From Dioscorea cayenensis subsp. rotundata (taxonomy: Eukaryota; Streptophyta; Magnoliopsida; Dioscoreales; Dioscoreaceae), in contig NC_052490.1 in assembly GCF_009730915.1 (NCBI RefSeq), positions 32,612,625 to 32,676,624 on the forward strand: a DNA stretch of 64,000 bases. Reading direction: 5' to 3'. Numbering within the stretch: position 1 is the stretch's first letter; each line of letters begins with the position of its first letter. Of this stretch, positions 51,761 through 63,538 are shown piece by piece. Below the pieces are notes generated by a model. It was given only the letters and a program-made list of their open reading frames with translations. It was not told the DNA's origin and ran no database searches. The position numbers and the translations under genes were made by a program.

Positions 51761-51870
51761 GTGTATTTATCACCCTCAAAAATCTCTTTTATTGCAGATT
51801 GGATTTGGGCGAGTGAGGACAAAGCATGCGGCGCATAATCACGATCACGTTGCATGAAAAATGAGATTTC

Positions 51871-52377
51871 ATGTTCGAGAGAAAAAGGTCTGACCTTTCG
51901 ATGCCTTCGCTCGACGACGAGGAGCATGCGGTCTTCCCGAGGTCGACGGCGAAGAAGATGAAAGAGATGAGGGTCGACGGCGGGGAAGGCGATGAAGACG
52001 AAGGCGGCGAGATCGAGACCCTCATCGGGCGCCACTTCCTCCCTCCGTTCACTGTCAGCGACTTAGGCACCATGGATCCAAACCCGGGAATGATCCCTAA
52101 CCCTAACCCTATTCGCTATCCATGTTGCGGTCTCCGCGATCGAGAATGGTTCCGTTCGAGTTCGACCCAGTCTTGTCCGAGCGTCGCCAGAAGACCTCAC
52201 CACTCCGACCGCCGAGGGAGCGTCGCCAGCCGGATCGCCAGCGCCGATAAAGATTTCTCCTTTAAGACCCCGCATGAGCGGGGCCCTAGCCCGAGATCGC
52301 TCGCCCGGGATCCGGAGCTCGGCACTCAGCGTTCGCGAGATCGTGACGATGAGATACTCGATGTCCTTACTCAGTGA
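51871..52377 (+). CDS. Open frame in the captured GC-rich segment, unrecognised
   Basis: This 168-codon frame begins MFERKRSDLSMPSLDDEE and ends in ...DDEILDVLTQ. It is rich in Arg, Asp, Ser and Pro with no membrane span, and I recognise no domain. In the second copy of the duplication (52571 on) the same frame is broken up; a different 95-codon frame (52809-53096) covers its later half and shares DKDFSFKTPH and PRSLARDPELGTQRSR with it. Open frame in one copy only, inside a transposon, makes a functional protein doubtful. It is listed because these parts may point to the gene of origin. Confidence 0.25.
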   Translation: MFERKRSDLSMPSLDDEEHAVFPRSTAKKMKEMRVDGGEGDEDEGGEIETLIGRHFLPPFTVSDLGTMDPNPGMIPNPNPIRYPCCGLRDREWFRSSSTQSCPSVARRPHHSDRRGSVASRIASADKDFSFKTPHERGPSPRSLARDPELGTQRSRDRDDEILDVLTQ

Positions 52378-53255
52378 GGGTCTCGTTTAAAAAAATAAGC
52401 TCTCGTTTAAGAAATGAGTTCTCTGTTTAAGAAATGAGTTCTCTGTTTAAGAAATGAGTTCTCTGTTTATATGCTTGTTTGTCTTTGTTTAACTATCGAT
52501 GTTTCTGTTTAATATATTGCGTTTACGTTTAAAAAAGTGCTTAAATATCGTTGTTTCTATTTAAATATGTACGAGTGCAACCTTTCGATGCCTTCGGCTC
52601 GACGACGAGGGAGCATCGCGGTCTTCCCAGGGTCGGCGGCGAAGAAGATGAAAAGAGATGAGGGTCGACGAGCGGGGAAGGCGATGAAGATGAAGGCGAA
52701 GCGGGCGAGATCGAACCCTCATCGGCACCGCTTCCTCCCTCCCGTTCCGTCACCGACTTAGGCGCCATGGATCGAAACCCCGGGAATGATCCCTAACCCC
52801 TAACCCTATTGCTATTCATGTTGCGGTCTCCGCGATTGAGAATGGTTCAGTTCGAGTTCGACCCGTCTTATCCGAAGCGTCGCCACGAAGACCTCACCAC
52901 TCCGAGCCGAGGGAGCGTCGCCAGCCGGGATAGCCCAGCGCCTGATAAAGATTTCTCCTTTAAGACCCCACACATGGCGTACCTGCCGAGATCGCTCGCC
53001 CGGGATCCGGAGCTCGGGACTCAGCGTTCGCGCGAGATCGTGACGATGAGATACTCGATGTCCCTACTCAATGAGGGTTTCTGTTTAAAAAAATGAGGGT
53101 CTTTGTTTAAAAAAATAAGCTCTCTGTTTAAGAAATGAGTTCTCTGTTTATATGCTTGTTTGTCTTTTGTTTAACTATCGATGTTTTACGTTTTAATGTA
53201 TTGCGTTTACGTTTAAAAAAAGTGCTTAAATATCGTTGTTTCTATTTAAATATGT
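51890..53255. repeat. Tandem duplication inside the Mutator-like element (~680 bp unit)
   Basis: Unit 1 starts near 51893 (CCTTTCGATGCCTTCG) and unit 2 near 52571. Both run through GAAGAAGATGAAA, TCCCTAACCC, TTGCGGTCTCCGCGAT and TAAAGATTTCTCCTTTAAGA. Both end in the AT-rich block TTTAACTATCGATGTTT ... AAATATCGTTGTTTCTATTTAA (to about 52567 and 53253). The copies differ by many small indels and substitutions. Confidence 0.85.
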
Positions 53256-53939
53256 CATGAGTGGCCAAGATTAATTGGTTTTATATCCGAGGATTAATTT
53301 ATCATGTAAATATTTGTTTTTCGTTTAAATATTAATGTTTTTTTGTTTAAAAAAATGAGTTTTATGTTTAAAAAAATGAGGGTTTTCATTTAAGAAATGA
53401 GTTTTTACTGTTTAAGAAATGAGGTTTACATTTAAGAAATGAACTCTCTGTTTAAGAAATGAGTTCTATGTTTTTAAAAAAATGAGCTCTACGTTTAAGA
53501 AATGAGTACATGCAAAGGAATCGAAAAGAATGAAAAATGTATGTAAAAAGGTTTAAGAGCGATGATGGAATTTCATAATGCAGGGTAAAAAGGAAGTGAA
53601 ACAATAAAGGAAGGGTTGTCTGAGGTATGCAAAACTCACAGGAGCTGTTTGGGAAGTTTTGAAATTATCGAGGGGTAAACAGTAATTTTCCCATTAATAA
53701 AACAACGGTTTTTATTCTTTACTATCAATATTTTAAAACAAACAAAAAATTTTAAAATATTAAGAAGTGGGCAATTATATTTTTATTGCTCACTTTGAGA
53801 TTATAAAAATATAACATTTCTTTTATGATATTATTTAGCTTTGAAATTTATAAGAATTTTTCAATTGAATGAAGCATTACGTGACATTGCTTCTTATTCC
53901 TTCGTAAATTTTTGAGAAATGGGAGTTTATGGGGAAACT

Positions 53940-53957
53940 TTTATATAATAATTTATA
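53940..53957 (+). promoter_or_regulatory. TATA-like element upstream of the tRNA gene
   Basis: A TTATATAATAATTTATA stretch lies 27-43 bases before the tRNA 5' end. Plant nuclear tRNA genes usually carry a TATA-like sequence about 30 bases upstream that aids TFIIIB placement. Confidence 0.4.
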
Positions 53958-53983
53958 CTCATACAGAGACTAAATAAAGTGCT

Positions 53984-54065
53984 GTCGATATGTCCGAGTG
54001 GTTAAGGAGACAGACTCGAAATCTGTTGGGCTCTGCCTGCGCAGGTTCGAATCCTGCTGTCGACG
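53984..54065 (+). tRNA. tRNA-Ser (anticodon CGA)
   Basis: The 82-base gene folds as a class II tRNA. The acceptor stem GTCGATA pairs with TGTCGAC (one G-T), then a G discriminator. The D-arm is GTCCGAGTGGTTAAGGAGA. The anticodon loop ACTCGAAAT within CAGA/TCTG has CGA at 54017-54019. A long variable arm (GGGCTCTGCCTGC) and a T-arm (GCAGGTTCGAATCCTGC) follow. It reads UCG serine codons. No intron and no encoded CCA are present, as expected for a nuclear gene. Confidence 0.97.
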
Positions 54066-54068
54066 CAA

Positions 54069-54074
54069 TTTTTT
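54069..54074 (+). terminator. RNA polymerase III terminator
   Basis: A run of six T starts four bases after the tRNA end, enough to stop RNA polymerase III; more T-runs follow. Confidence 0.75.
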
Positions 54075-54231
54075 CTTTTTCTTTTCAGTTTTTTTCTATT
54101 TTGTTATTATTATCAATTTATCATCTTCATCCTGAAGAGAAATTGACCAAAAAAATCCTCAGAATCAAAGCACAAGACGCTATTTCAGAACGCAAAACAC
54201 ACCCCATTAACACGACGGGGAACGAAGCATC

Positions 54232-57200
54232 ATGGCCAATGAAACCCTAGCTTCGTCTTCTCCTTCCACGCCCAACGTCCCTCCAGAGCATGCTTGGATC
54301 GATGCCCATCGTGCTCTTCTTCCCCGATGGAACTCCTCTTCGTCGTCGTCGTCGTCGTCGTCCTCCTCCTCCTCCTTTCAGGTACCTTCGATGTTTGCTT
54401 TTAGGGTTTCAATCCTTCATCTCCTGATTCTTTTCGCCCTGTAGACAGCAATACCGATCTCGATATCGAGGGTGAACCAGTTCGACGCGGCGAGGCTTGA
54501 TGTGGAGATGGCGGCCATGTTGAAAGAGCAGCTCGTCAAGGTCTTTTCAGTGATGAAGGTCCATCCTGATTCTTTCTTTCTTTTTTTGTTTTTTTTGTTT
54601 TTTTTTTTTTTTTAAATTTTTTTCTAAACAAATTGGTTTTTTTCTTGCGTGGTGTTTACTTGTGTTGTGTTGGGAATTAGCCAGGGTTCTTGTTTCAATA
54701 CGAGGCAGAGCTTGATGCTTTCCTTGATTTCCTGATTTGGAGGTTCTCTATTTGGGTGGATAAGCCCACGCCTGGGAATGCTCTTATGAATTTGAGGTAC
54801 AGGGATGAGCGCGCCATGGTAACCAGAGGGAAAGAAGGTTTCTTGCTTTTCTCTCTTCTAGTTTGATTTAGTTATCTATACTTGTGATTTTCGTATCTCT
54901 AGTTTTTGCCTTGTTAATGGTTCTGTGTTGAATCATGCTAGTGGCGCTGGTAGGTTATTTAGTTTTTTGCTTCATTTTAATGTTTTTTAAATTGTCAAAG
55001 TTGTTGCTTAGTAATCCTTTGCTATGTGGAGCTTCGTTTGATTGGTTTCCTATTGGAATAGTGAAGAGACTTGTTTTGAAAATCCAGCTTGCTTATTGTT
55101 TTACTTAAGTTTCATGTTGGTACTGAGACATTTAAATTTGCTAAGCTTTTGTTTAGCCTGGAGATTGGTACTGATACCTGCTTTGTTGATTCTGCAAGAT
55201 GAAAGAAATTTAAAAACCCAAGATTATGCACTTGTCATCCTTAGACAATTACTTTCTAAAACTCAATAATGTTGTTGTGCTGCTAATCACAAATAATTGC
55301 TGTTGATACTTTAAGAGATATTCTTATTTGAACATCTCACCAATATGTTTCCTGTATGCTTGTCATTTGTGCTTATCATGTCACGGTAAAATGAGTACAG
55401 TTTCTGTTCGCTTTTGATTATTCATGAATGGAGAAAAATATTCTTATTCTTCTTGATTGCTCACTTTACCTTTAACTCTTGTCTAGTAAGAACCGGTGTA
55501 GAAGGTCAGGGGCTTTCAGTTTCTCAAAAAATCTGGTATTGTCTTGGTACGGTTGGTGGTCAGTATCTATGGGCACGCTTGCAAGCTTTTTCTGCTTTCC
55601 GTAGATGGGGTGATACTGAACAGGTCAAATTGTTCTTCTGTTTGAAATTAGTTCGTCATTTTTTTATCTTTTGCACTCCTCTATAATTATACTTTCTCCT
55701 TTTTTATTTAAACTTTAGATCTTTTGTCTGATTTGTCTTGTTGTGTTCTAGAGATCATTTGCACGGTACTTGTGGATTCTAATGCAACATGTGGAAGGCA
55801 TTTATAAAGCTGCATCTTTTAGCAACCTGTTGTTATTTCTATATAATGGAAGGTAGGTTCTTTCATCATTTTCTGCCCACACATCAGACTTTTTTCAAAT
55901 TTGTCCCACTCTTTTAAATCTAGAGTATTAATGTTCCAATTGAATCAAAATTTTTTATATTTCCTGGTGTATTTCTTTCTTAACACATAAATCAAAATGC
56001 TGGTGGGAAGTGTGAGTATCATAGATTATATTGCTTTAGATGGTCTTGCCTTTGTTTGATGCCTTCAATAGTAAGTTCCTTGGTTGCTTTCTGTTCAAAT
56101 TTGTAAAATTTGTAATATTTCCCTGAGACTCTGTGCATATATGTGCGGTTATAAAAATTTCTCATTTTTTATCTTTTCTCATTGCTTGTGCGTAATGCAG
56201 GTATAGGACAATTATTGAGAGAGTGCTTCAAGCAAGGCTTGTATATGGAAGCCCCAATATGAATCGATCTGTAAGCTTTGAGTACATGAATCGGCAGTTA
56301 GTTTTGAATGAATTCTCTGTAAGTGCATCTTCTAATACTTTGGTTCTATTTTTTCTAAGAGTCCCTGGGGTTCTTCTCTAATTGTAGGGATATTAGTTGT
56401 TGGATGATTGTGATTGCTTCAGTCATAGAAAATGCTTTTTCTATTTTAAGCTATGCTTACTTTAACAATGATCTTCTGAAGGAACTTGGTCTAGATTGTG
56501 CTTAATTGGCTTCTAACTTTTTTAGTCATTGTCGGATTGGAGTTTTCTAGGAGTTATTCTTAAATTTCTTGTATGCTTTTTAAGTTTGATTCCTTTATTT
56601 TCTCCCTTTCCTTCCTCATGTGCTTCTTCTTGAAGATTGGGTGTGTTTCTTGGCTGTTTTAAGTTTAACTAAACATATTGCTTTGTCTATCCATTTTAGT
56701 TCAATGACACAGACTTAGCTTTACATAGACATCCTTTGGAATGATTAGAAACTAGGTCAACATAACTAATTCTCTAGTTACATTACATATATATTAATTC
56801 TGGGAAACATAAAAGGCATCAAGACATAGGAGTTTACCATATTTGCAATTAGTTATGACCTTTCAGTTGTGTATACATTGTCATTTTGTGTAGTTTGACC
56901 AAGTATTTGTGTTCCATATGAAACATCTCAGTATCCTGAGTCTCACTTTTTTCTATGTAATCGGCAGGAAATGTTGCTTTTGCTTCTTCCACTCCTCAAG
57001 TCATCCTCTATAAAAAAACTTCTTCTCCCATTCTCTAAAGAAAAGACTCCTGGATCTTCTAATGATGATGAGATGTGCCCCATATGCCTAAAAAGTCCCA
57101 GTACTCCATTTGTTGCACTTCCCTGTCAACACAGGTATGAATATTTGTATATGTATCAGTTCTGCCTTATAAAGAAAGGAAACTGGCATGACATTGCCAC

Positions 57201-57893
57201 TCTGATTAATCATTTATCTTCCAACTCCTTACAATCCATCTCAAGACTCAAAAGCCAACTGTCAATTTGATCATCCAAGAGATTAATTTAACTGTGATGT
57301 AAATCGACAAGGCCCATTAGCTTACCCCGTTGGTTGTGACTTGTGATGGCTACCTCAGCAATTAAGCTCGCATTTATATTAGTTTCACTGATTAATAATC
57401 ACAAAAACTTATCATGGACCATAAGGATTAGTTATGGTGTTGAGTGTTATATTATCATTATTTTATTCTAATATCTACTCTTCGAGAAAGCTAGCCTGTT
57501 TTGTTTTTGGTAACTTCTCACCAACACCAAGCTTACACATACATCTGCCACTTGCATGCATGCCAGCCTTACCTTCAATCGAGTCTATGCCTTGTTGAAA
57601 ATGCATATAGTGTCCTATCTAAGAAATGCTGCCATTGAATATGATTTGAACCTTTCACGTAAGTAATCTGTGAATTCATCTGTTTTGGACAACAAGAAAG
57701 TATCATTATTTCACACAAGGCTATTTACTTGATCTCGTTCAAAGCAATGAAGTAACATGTATTTCTCCTAAACAGGTACTGTTATTACTGCATTAGCACT
57801 CGTGCCACTGCAGCTAACTCATATAGGTGCGCACGGTGTAATGAGACAGTTGGTGCCATTCAACGACATGGACTGACCAATAATCAGAAGTAG
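54232..57893 (+). CDS. PEX2: Peroxisome biogenesis protein 2 (RING peroxin)
   Basis: Exons are 54232-54381, 54445-54558, 54681-54837, 55487-55623, 55752-55852, 56201-56318, 56968-57134 and 57776-57893, giving 353 residues. PEX2 forms, with PEX10 and PEX12, the peroxisomal membrane ubiquitin ligase that recycles the import receptor PEX5. The Pex2/Pex12 N-terminal domain is clear: ISRVNQFDAARLDVEMAAML, LDAFLDFLIWRFSIWVDKP, and then GLSVSQKIWYCLGTVGGQY. Membrane segments follow, around YLWILMQHVEGIYKAASF and EMLLLLLPLL. The C-terminal RING has CPICLKSPSTPF, LPCQHRYCYYCI, and YRCARCNETV. A serine run of about 14 residues (near 35-48) ends exon 1 and is encoded by TCG/TCC repeats, so its length probably varies between alleles. 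It is convergent with the reductase gene, 1.1 kb away. The tRNA lies 166 bp upstream of the start. Confidence 0.96.
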
Positions 57894-58996
57894 TTCTGTG
57901 AATCAATGGAATGGGAGAAGTTCAATAACATGTAGTGTATTTAATTGCTAGAGACCCACGCACTCAACAGAACATCACAAAATTTCAGGTAGGGATACTC
58001 GTGTAGATGCTTATTCTTTGAAACCGTTTGGTTCAGAAAACAGCCGAGTTTATTATGGATGTATAATCTTTATTCTTTCCATTCCATTTCAGTCCTTTGT
58101 TGGGCATAATTTTTAGTATAGTTTGGTATACTACTTTGTTTGAACAATCTGTTGTGTGGGTGCTACTATGTGGCAGATAATTTGATATTATGCTTATTAC
58201 CAGCCGGTGAATGTAGGTTGGTAAGTATGATCATATTTGGTGAGTTAATGATGAATTTACTGTTCATTATGGTTTGAAGTGTTTTGCTATTGCTCTTTGT
58301 TGCTGTAATCTGTGAGATGGTTTTGTTGTCTTTGTCTAGAGTTTGTATATACTGCCTTGAATTAGCTTTCCGCCGCTCATTATATGAAAGTTAAGATAGA
58401 CTAACAAGACTGAAATTATATTGCTTTTGTATCCATGAAAATCATTTTTATTTGAAATTATATATTGTGTGAAATGAGCAGCACTCCAATAAAAGCTGAG
58501 AAAAATGACGGTTTGTTTTGCTTGTAGTTGTATAACCTTATAAGAACAAGTAATTATTATTATAATGCTCATACAAAAATTCATTTTCCCCCATGTTTTT
58601 ATATAAATAATAATTGTTTTCTTAGATATAAATAACAAGGAGGCTTTTGATTTGAAATTTTAAAAATTGAATTTTAACTACAGCAATGTTTCATAGGGGT
58701 ATTTGATCAAGCATGTATCAGAAACTATTATTTACTTTCTGCAAAAGGAATACAAGAACTTTCTTCAAAGTGAAATCTTTTATTACTCCGAAGTGAATTC
58801 AAGTTACAATGAGGCGTGCAAAACCTACCAAGAGTGCACTTTAACTTTTCCTTTGTAAACAAACATTCGATCTATTTTAGTGTGCTGCAAAGCAGACTTA
58901 AAATGGGAATGACTCTCCAGAGCATTTTATTACAGGAATGATCTGAGATAACTTTTAAGCAATAGAATTTGCACATTTCTCACAAATAATTAACTT
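57894..58996. other. Spacer between convergent PEX2 and the reductase gene
   Basis: It contains the 3' ends of both genes and no further coding signal. A splice-donor-like GTAGGG follows at 57989, so the PEX2 trailer may itself be spliced. Confidence 0.5.
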
Positions 58997-61900
58997 TCAT
59001 GCATTGGCAACTCTAAGCAACTCCTCCCAATCAGTGATTTTGTCTCTGGGTTTACCTTTCAATTGACCTCTCAACTTCTCCTCAGAATCTATCTTTTGCC
59101 AGCCACTAAAAGGCACATAGTTTACACCTTTATTTTCTAGTATTTGGAGAAGCCCTTGTCTTCCTAACTTCTGTGAATCAGATATCAATAATCCTTTCTT
59201 TTCATCTTCCAAGATGCTCTCTACCTGCAAATACAGCAGACAGAATTCAATGCCAAAAAAACATACATAGATGAAAAAACAGGAAAGACGGAAAATTTAG
59301 TGAAGTCACAGCATGTATCTGGTACTAAAAATGGTCTAAACTTCTGATTAGTAGTAAATTTATTTCTTTTTTTGTATAAGTACGTACAGTTTCTTCAGCA
59401 CAATAAAGGTTGGTGGCAATGATTCCTGTAGGTCCTCTTTTGAGCCATCCGACCACATACAAACCATGCTCCACGGCTGCATGCTCCGGTGGAGCTCCAT
59501 TGACCACCCTGCCTCTGATATTTGGAACTATACCTGAGGGTGGGTGTTGGAGAAAACAAAATCAAGATTCAAATGCATTCCATATGATAATGTAGATTTT
59601 GAAGAGATATTCAATGCTCTTTCATTTGTGCTTAGTTATGACGTACCTTGATGCATGTCGAAAGGTAATCCATCCACTGGAACAGATTTGTAACCTATGC
59701 TTTTCAGCACCATCCTAGACATGCAAAATGAAATACAACTTAGTTAAACTATGTCACAAGGAGAAATTTCGAGTTGTTAAGTTGTCGTAATATGTCTAGC
59801 ATCAGAAGGTTGCTTTTTAACATTAAAATCTCCTAAGATTTACATTCTTAATTTCTGAAAATAATTTACCCGCACTTGAGGTCATCAAACTGGCCTGTGC
59901 CAACAGCCACCTGTCTGCCAGATTCGCCATTTTCTACATCATTACATAATTCCATTTTAGAGACTCATTGATCAGAAGAAAATTACAGCTTAAGCCAACA
60001 AAATATTCTAAGAGAAGTTGATGGATAGTAAATAACCCAAACTTAAGTAAAATTATTAGAATTCTGACATATTTTGGGGTAAATCTTACCTTTCAAACTT
60101 GTCTTCTCCAAGCGTACACCACTGACGTGCAAGCCACTATCTGAAGGTAAGAACCTATCCGGCTTCCTGAAGAATATAAAGTGCAGTTCACGCTGGCCCT
60201 TGATGGCATTAGACCTGTGAGAAGCAGCTCTTTTTGCAAACAACTCGAAAACTCTTTTTCGGATTCTACTATTCTCTAATTCCATCTACAATCAACACAA
60301 ACAAGGTCTCAAATTTTGAGTTTCCAGTAAATTAAGAGTGTTTACATGCACACAAATAATGCATATTCAATCCTAACAGTAATACAAATTGTGGTAAACA
60401 TAGAATATTTAATTTTCAAGGCAAAGCGTCTTACATCTGGAAACATTTCTCATTTAATATCAGAACAACAGATGAATGAAAAAGTTTCAAAATTGCAATG
60501 CATTACACTATTGTGTACGGTAGTAAATAATTACCTCATCTGTCTGTGATTTAACTAAGTCGGATTCTTGAATGTGAACATACAGATCTTTTATACCTGC
60601 AAAACATTTCCCAAATTGTCAAGAAGATGGAACACAAGCAGACGAAAGAACTCCATGCAATCTCAATCTATGCTAGTATTTACAGTCAAATAAGTTTGGT
60701 GCCTGTATAGTTGTACAATAGGTCTTCGAAGTCAAAATGGGTAAGTGGCCTGCTTCTCTAGCATAGTTTCTTAAAAGTGAAATCTACAACATACTTCAAC
60801 TTTCAGAAGATCTGAAGGTTCCGAGAATTCGAGAGAAGAAGCTATTTATCAATTTATGCTCAAGCAGGCTTTCCCCAGGGGGGCCATGCCAAATCTTCAG
60901 GTTTGTTTTTAGAGTGCATAACTGTCTAGGTAAAAGTCAAGTTCACTTTGTAGAACAGTATGTATGCATAGAATTGTACCAAGAATTTCACGAAGTTCCT
61001 TTGCAGTGCAAGCTGCCTGTGCTGGACCACGTCTTCCAACCAAGTATACTTTCCTGCAAAAATAAAGAATAGCATTACAGAAACATTTAGTACTTTTTTA
61101 GCAATAGTTATTGGTGTCAAGGAAACCTTATAGTGCTCTCCTGGAGAGCAGCAAGGGCATGGTCAGCGATATCTGTTGCAGCTAATTCAGCTGTGGGCCG
61201 TAGAAGAATTCGAGCAACATCAAGAGCCACATTGCCCTAAAAGTGAGCATAACAACTATTAGAATAGGCTGCTTTCTGAAATATTATCAATGGTGCCCTT
61301 TTTCTTTCACTAAACAGAAAGGAAAAAATGCTAGAAACATGAAGGATGGAGGGTTGTCAAGATGAAGAGAAGAGAAGCTGTGTAAATATTTAATTGTTCG
61401 GACATAATAACAAGTAGTTACTAATGAGAACCTAGTTTTAGCAGCTGATCTAAATAGATTCTGTTTGCAGAAAGCCAAGTGTTGAGTTCATAATAATTAT
61501 AGGCCACCTAATTAATATACAAAATAATCCTCAACGCTCAATTTAGCCATTTCCAACTGTAAAGGAAAAATAATGTAATCAATCGTCCCAAACAGATCTT
61601 ATGAAGATACCTGGCCAAGAACTACAGCAGCATCGGTGCTTTTCAAATCAATAGGCATTGCTTTGCAATCAGGGTGTCCATTATACCACCAGACAAACTC
61701 TCTAGCAGAGTATACTCCTCCCAGATCCTAAAATCCAAGAAAAAAAATGTCAAAAAAAAAGAGAGAGTGCACTCTTTTGTTAAAGATCACATATGATAAC
61801 ACAAAGAATGGTCCATTCTTCGCGACTAATTAAACAATACAAAGATTGGAAAACTATATTACTTGCCCTCACCACACAAAACAGAGTCCTAAATTCTGCC

Positions 61901-62981
61901 CGCATGACAAAAACATGTGGAAACATTACTTTCCAGCATAATATATTTCAGATTACTGCCATTTACCCCTTTAGCAAAAAGTTCTTTTGTTGTCTAATTG
62001 GACCATTCCCTGTTCCCCAACACAATCCCATATATCTTTTGCAAGTCTTGGAAATGCAATCTGAATAACCATCAACTATTAATCATAGAGCTACATTGTA
62101 AAACAGCAACTTTCTATAATTCCTAATTCCTAACAACCTCAAACAAGAAAAAACCAAATCAATAACTTGTAAGTAGGTGCAAGTAGTGCATACTTCCCCA
62201 GGTACACCAAGAGATCTGTCACTTTCTGCACCATAAGCAAGCACAACCTGTCCATCAACACATGCCAGTAAGGCATAAAATCAAACAGGTAGCATGCAAG
62301 CAATCACAACCCAAAAAAAGAAGGATTGCAAATCCAACCACATCATACAGCTGACGAAGCTCCGACAGAGAAACACCATGACTTCCAAGCGACACATTCC
62401 CAAAGAACGAGCACCTTTCGTTCCCCGCCACCCGAGAGAACTGGTTCACCACTATCTGCCGCCATGTTTCTGACACAACTAAGCCCAATTCAAAAACGAA
62501 ATTTTTTACTTATTACCCCTCAAAAAATTCAAACTTTCTCAGCTGTTCACTTGTAATTCCGAGAAAAAACAAAGAATAACAAGAAATTTCAAGCTTTTCA
62601 AGAGGGTAATAAGAGAAGAGGTTTAAAAAAAAAAAAACACAGATCAAAAGCACTCTTCATTCCCACCTTCGTCTCAGGATGATCTGGCGCAACACCAGAG
62701 CGAACCAATCCGAATGGCGTCGGTAGCCTATCAATGATGTCAACCTTCGCCGCTTTCATGCCCTTTCAACATCTACAATAATCACCATCCAAAAACAAAA
62801 ACCATCATAAAAAACACATTTTCATAGAAAAGCTTCAATTAAAAACTACAGTGAATACCTTCTCGGCAGTGTAGAAGCCAGCAGGACCACTACCGACGAC
62901 GCATACATTGAACTGATCGGAGCGCAGAGAGGAAAAGCTCCTCGCAATCAAACTCCTCCCCCGATGAAAAAATGGGAACAT
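58997..62981 (-). CDS. MFDR: NADPH:adrenodoxin (ferredoxin) oxidoreductase, mitochondrial, with an apparent one-base insertion in exon 2
   Basis: Exons in order are 62859-62981, 62667-62772, 62339-62455, 62194-62247, 61611-61727, 61127-61236, 60980-61053, 60535-60596, 60090-60285, 59870-59933, 59647-59714, 59388-59533 and 58997-59224 (about 487 residues once the extra base is ignored). The enzyme passes electrons from NADPH through FAD to mitochondrial ferredoxin, for Fe-S cluster and biotin synthesis. The first 20 residues ([15 protein letters not shown]) look like a mitochondrial presequence. The FAD motif is [12 protein letters not shown], the NADP motif [17 protein letters not shown]; other hallmarks are [42 protein letters not shown] and [20 protein letters not shown]. 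Exon 2 from its good acceptor is 106 bases, one too many: MLKGHESG must switch frame near 62745-62750 to reach [13 protein letters not shown] weak internal acceptor at 62763-62764 would restore the frame at the cost of a few residues. Confidence 0.93.
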
Positions 62982-63503
62982 TTTTAGCGTTTTCTAGTGC
63001 GATTAATGGTGGAAAACTAGAAAAGACGACGAACTCGGAGGCCGCGAATGGCAGCGGATTCCGGTTTGGTGTTTGCGGAGACGAAGACGCGATTCGGGTC
63101 GGATCCTTTTTCCAGATCCGAATAACATCCGAAATTCGTATTAGCCCGTTGGGCCCAATTTTTTCGGCCCATAGAGCATCATACTTGAATTAGATGATAT
63201 TAAAGTAAAATTTTCATTTGAAATTAATAATTAACTTGATAATAATTTTCTTTCATGTTTTATTAGATTCGGAAATAGTTCTTTCATGATATATATACTA
63301 ATAAAATTTAAAATTTAAATATTTTCTAAGTCTATATTAGATAGCTATTTAATTTATTTATAAATTGTCTTTATATAAAGTTATGATCACTTTAATAAAA
63401 CCCCTTTTTTTCAGGTGATGTGTCATGATATATATGACTAATGAAGGAGTATCAAATACTAGTTTGGCAACACTTTAGTCAATTAACTTCCAGCCCTATG
63501 GCT

Positions 63504-63538
<35 letters not shown>

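Larger units (their letters stand above)
51221..53692. mobile_element. Mutator-like, non-autonomous element (Pack-MULE-like)
   Basis: A 2,472-bp element is bounded by a perfect 9-bp target duplication, ATTAATAAA (51212-51220 and 53693-53701), the length made by Mutator transposases. Its ends are imperfect inverted repeats: GTGGAAATTGCCAAAAACAC on the left and, inverted, GGGAAAATTACTGTTTACCC on the right (about 12 of 21 match). These look like common plant MULE ends. There is no transposase. Inside are a tandemly duplicated GC-rich segment that looks captured from a gene, and blocks of a 13-20 bp minisatellite. It sits in the sequence following the decayed RING copy. Confidence 0.75.

Noticed and set aside
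51597-51779. A 60-codon minus-strand frame made of FLKxxxHFLN-type repeats
   Set aside because: It is the translated complement of the minisatellite in the Mutator-like element, not a repeat protein.
51450-53510. CRISPR-like array
   Set aside because: The repeats are short, irregular, without unique spacers of fixed length, and in a plant genome; they are a minisatellite.
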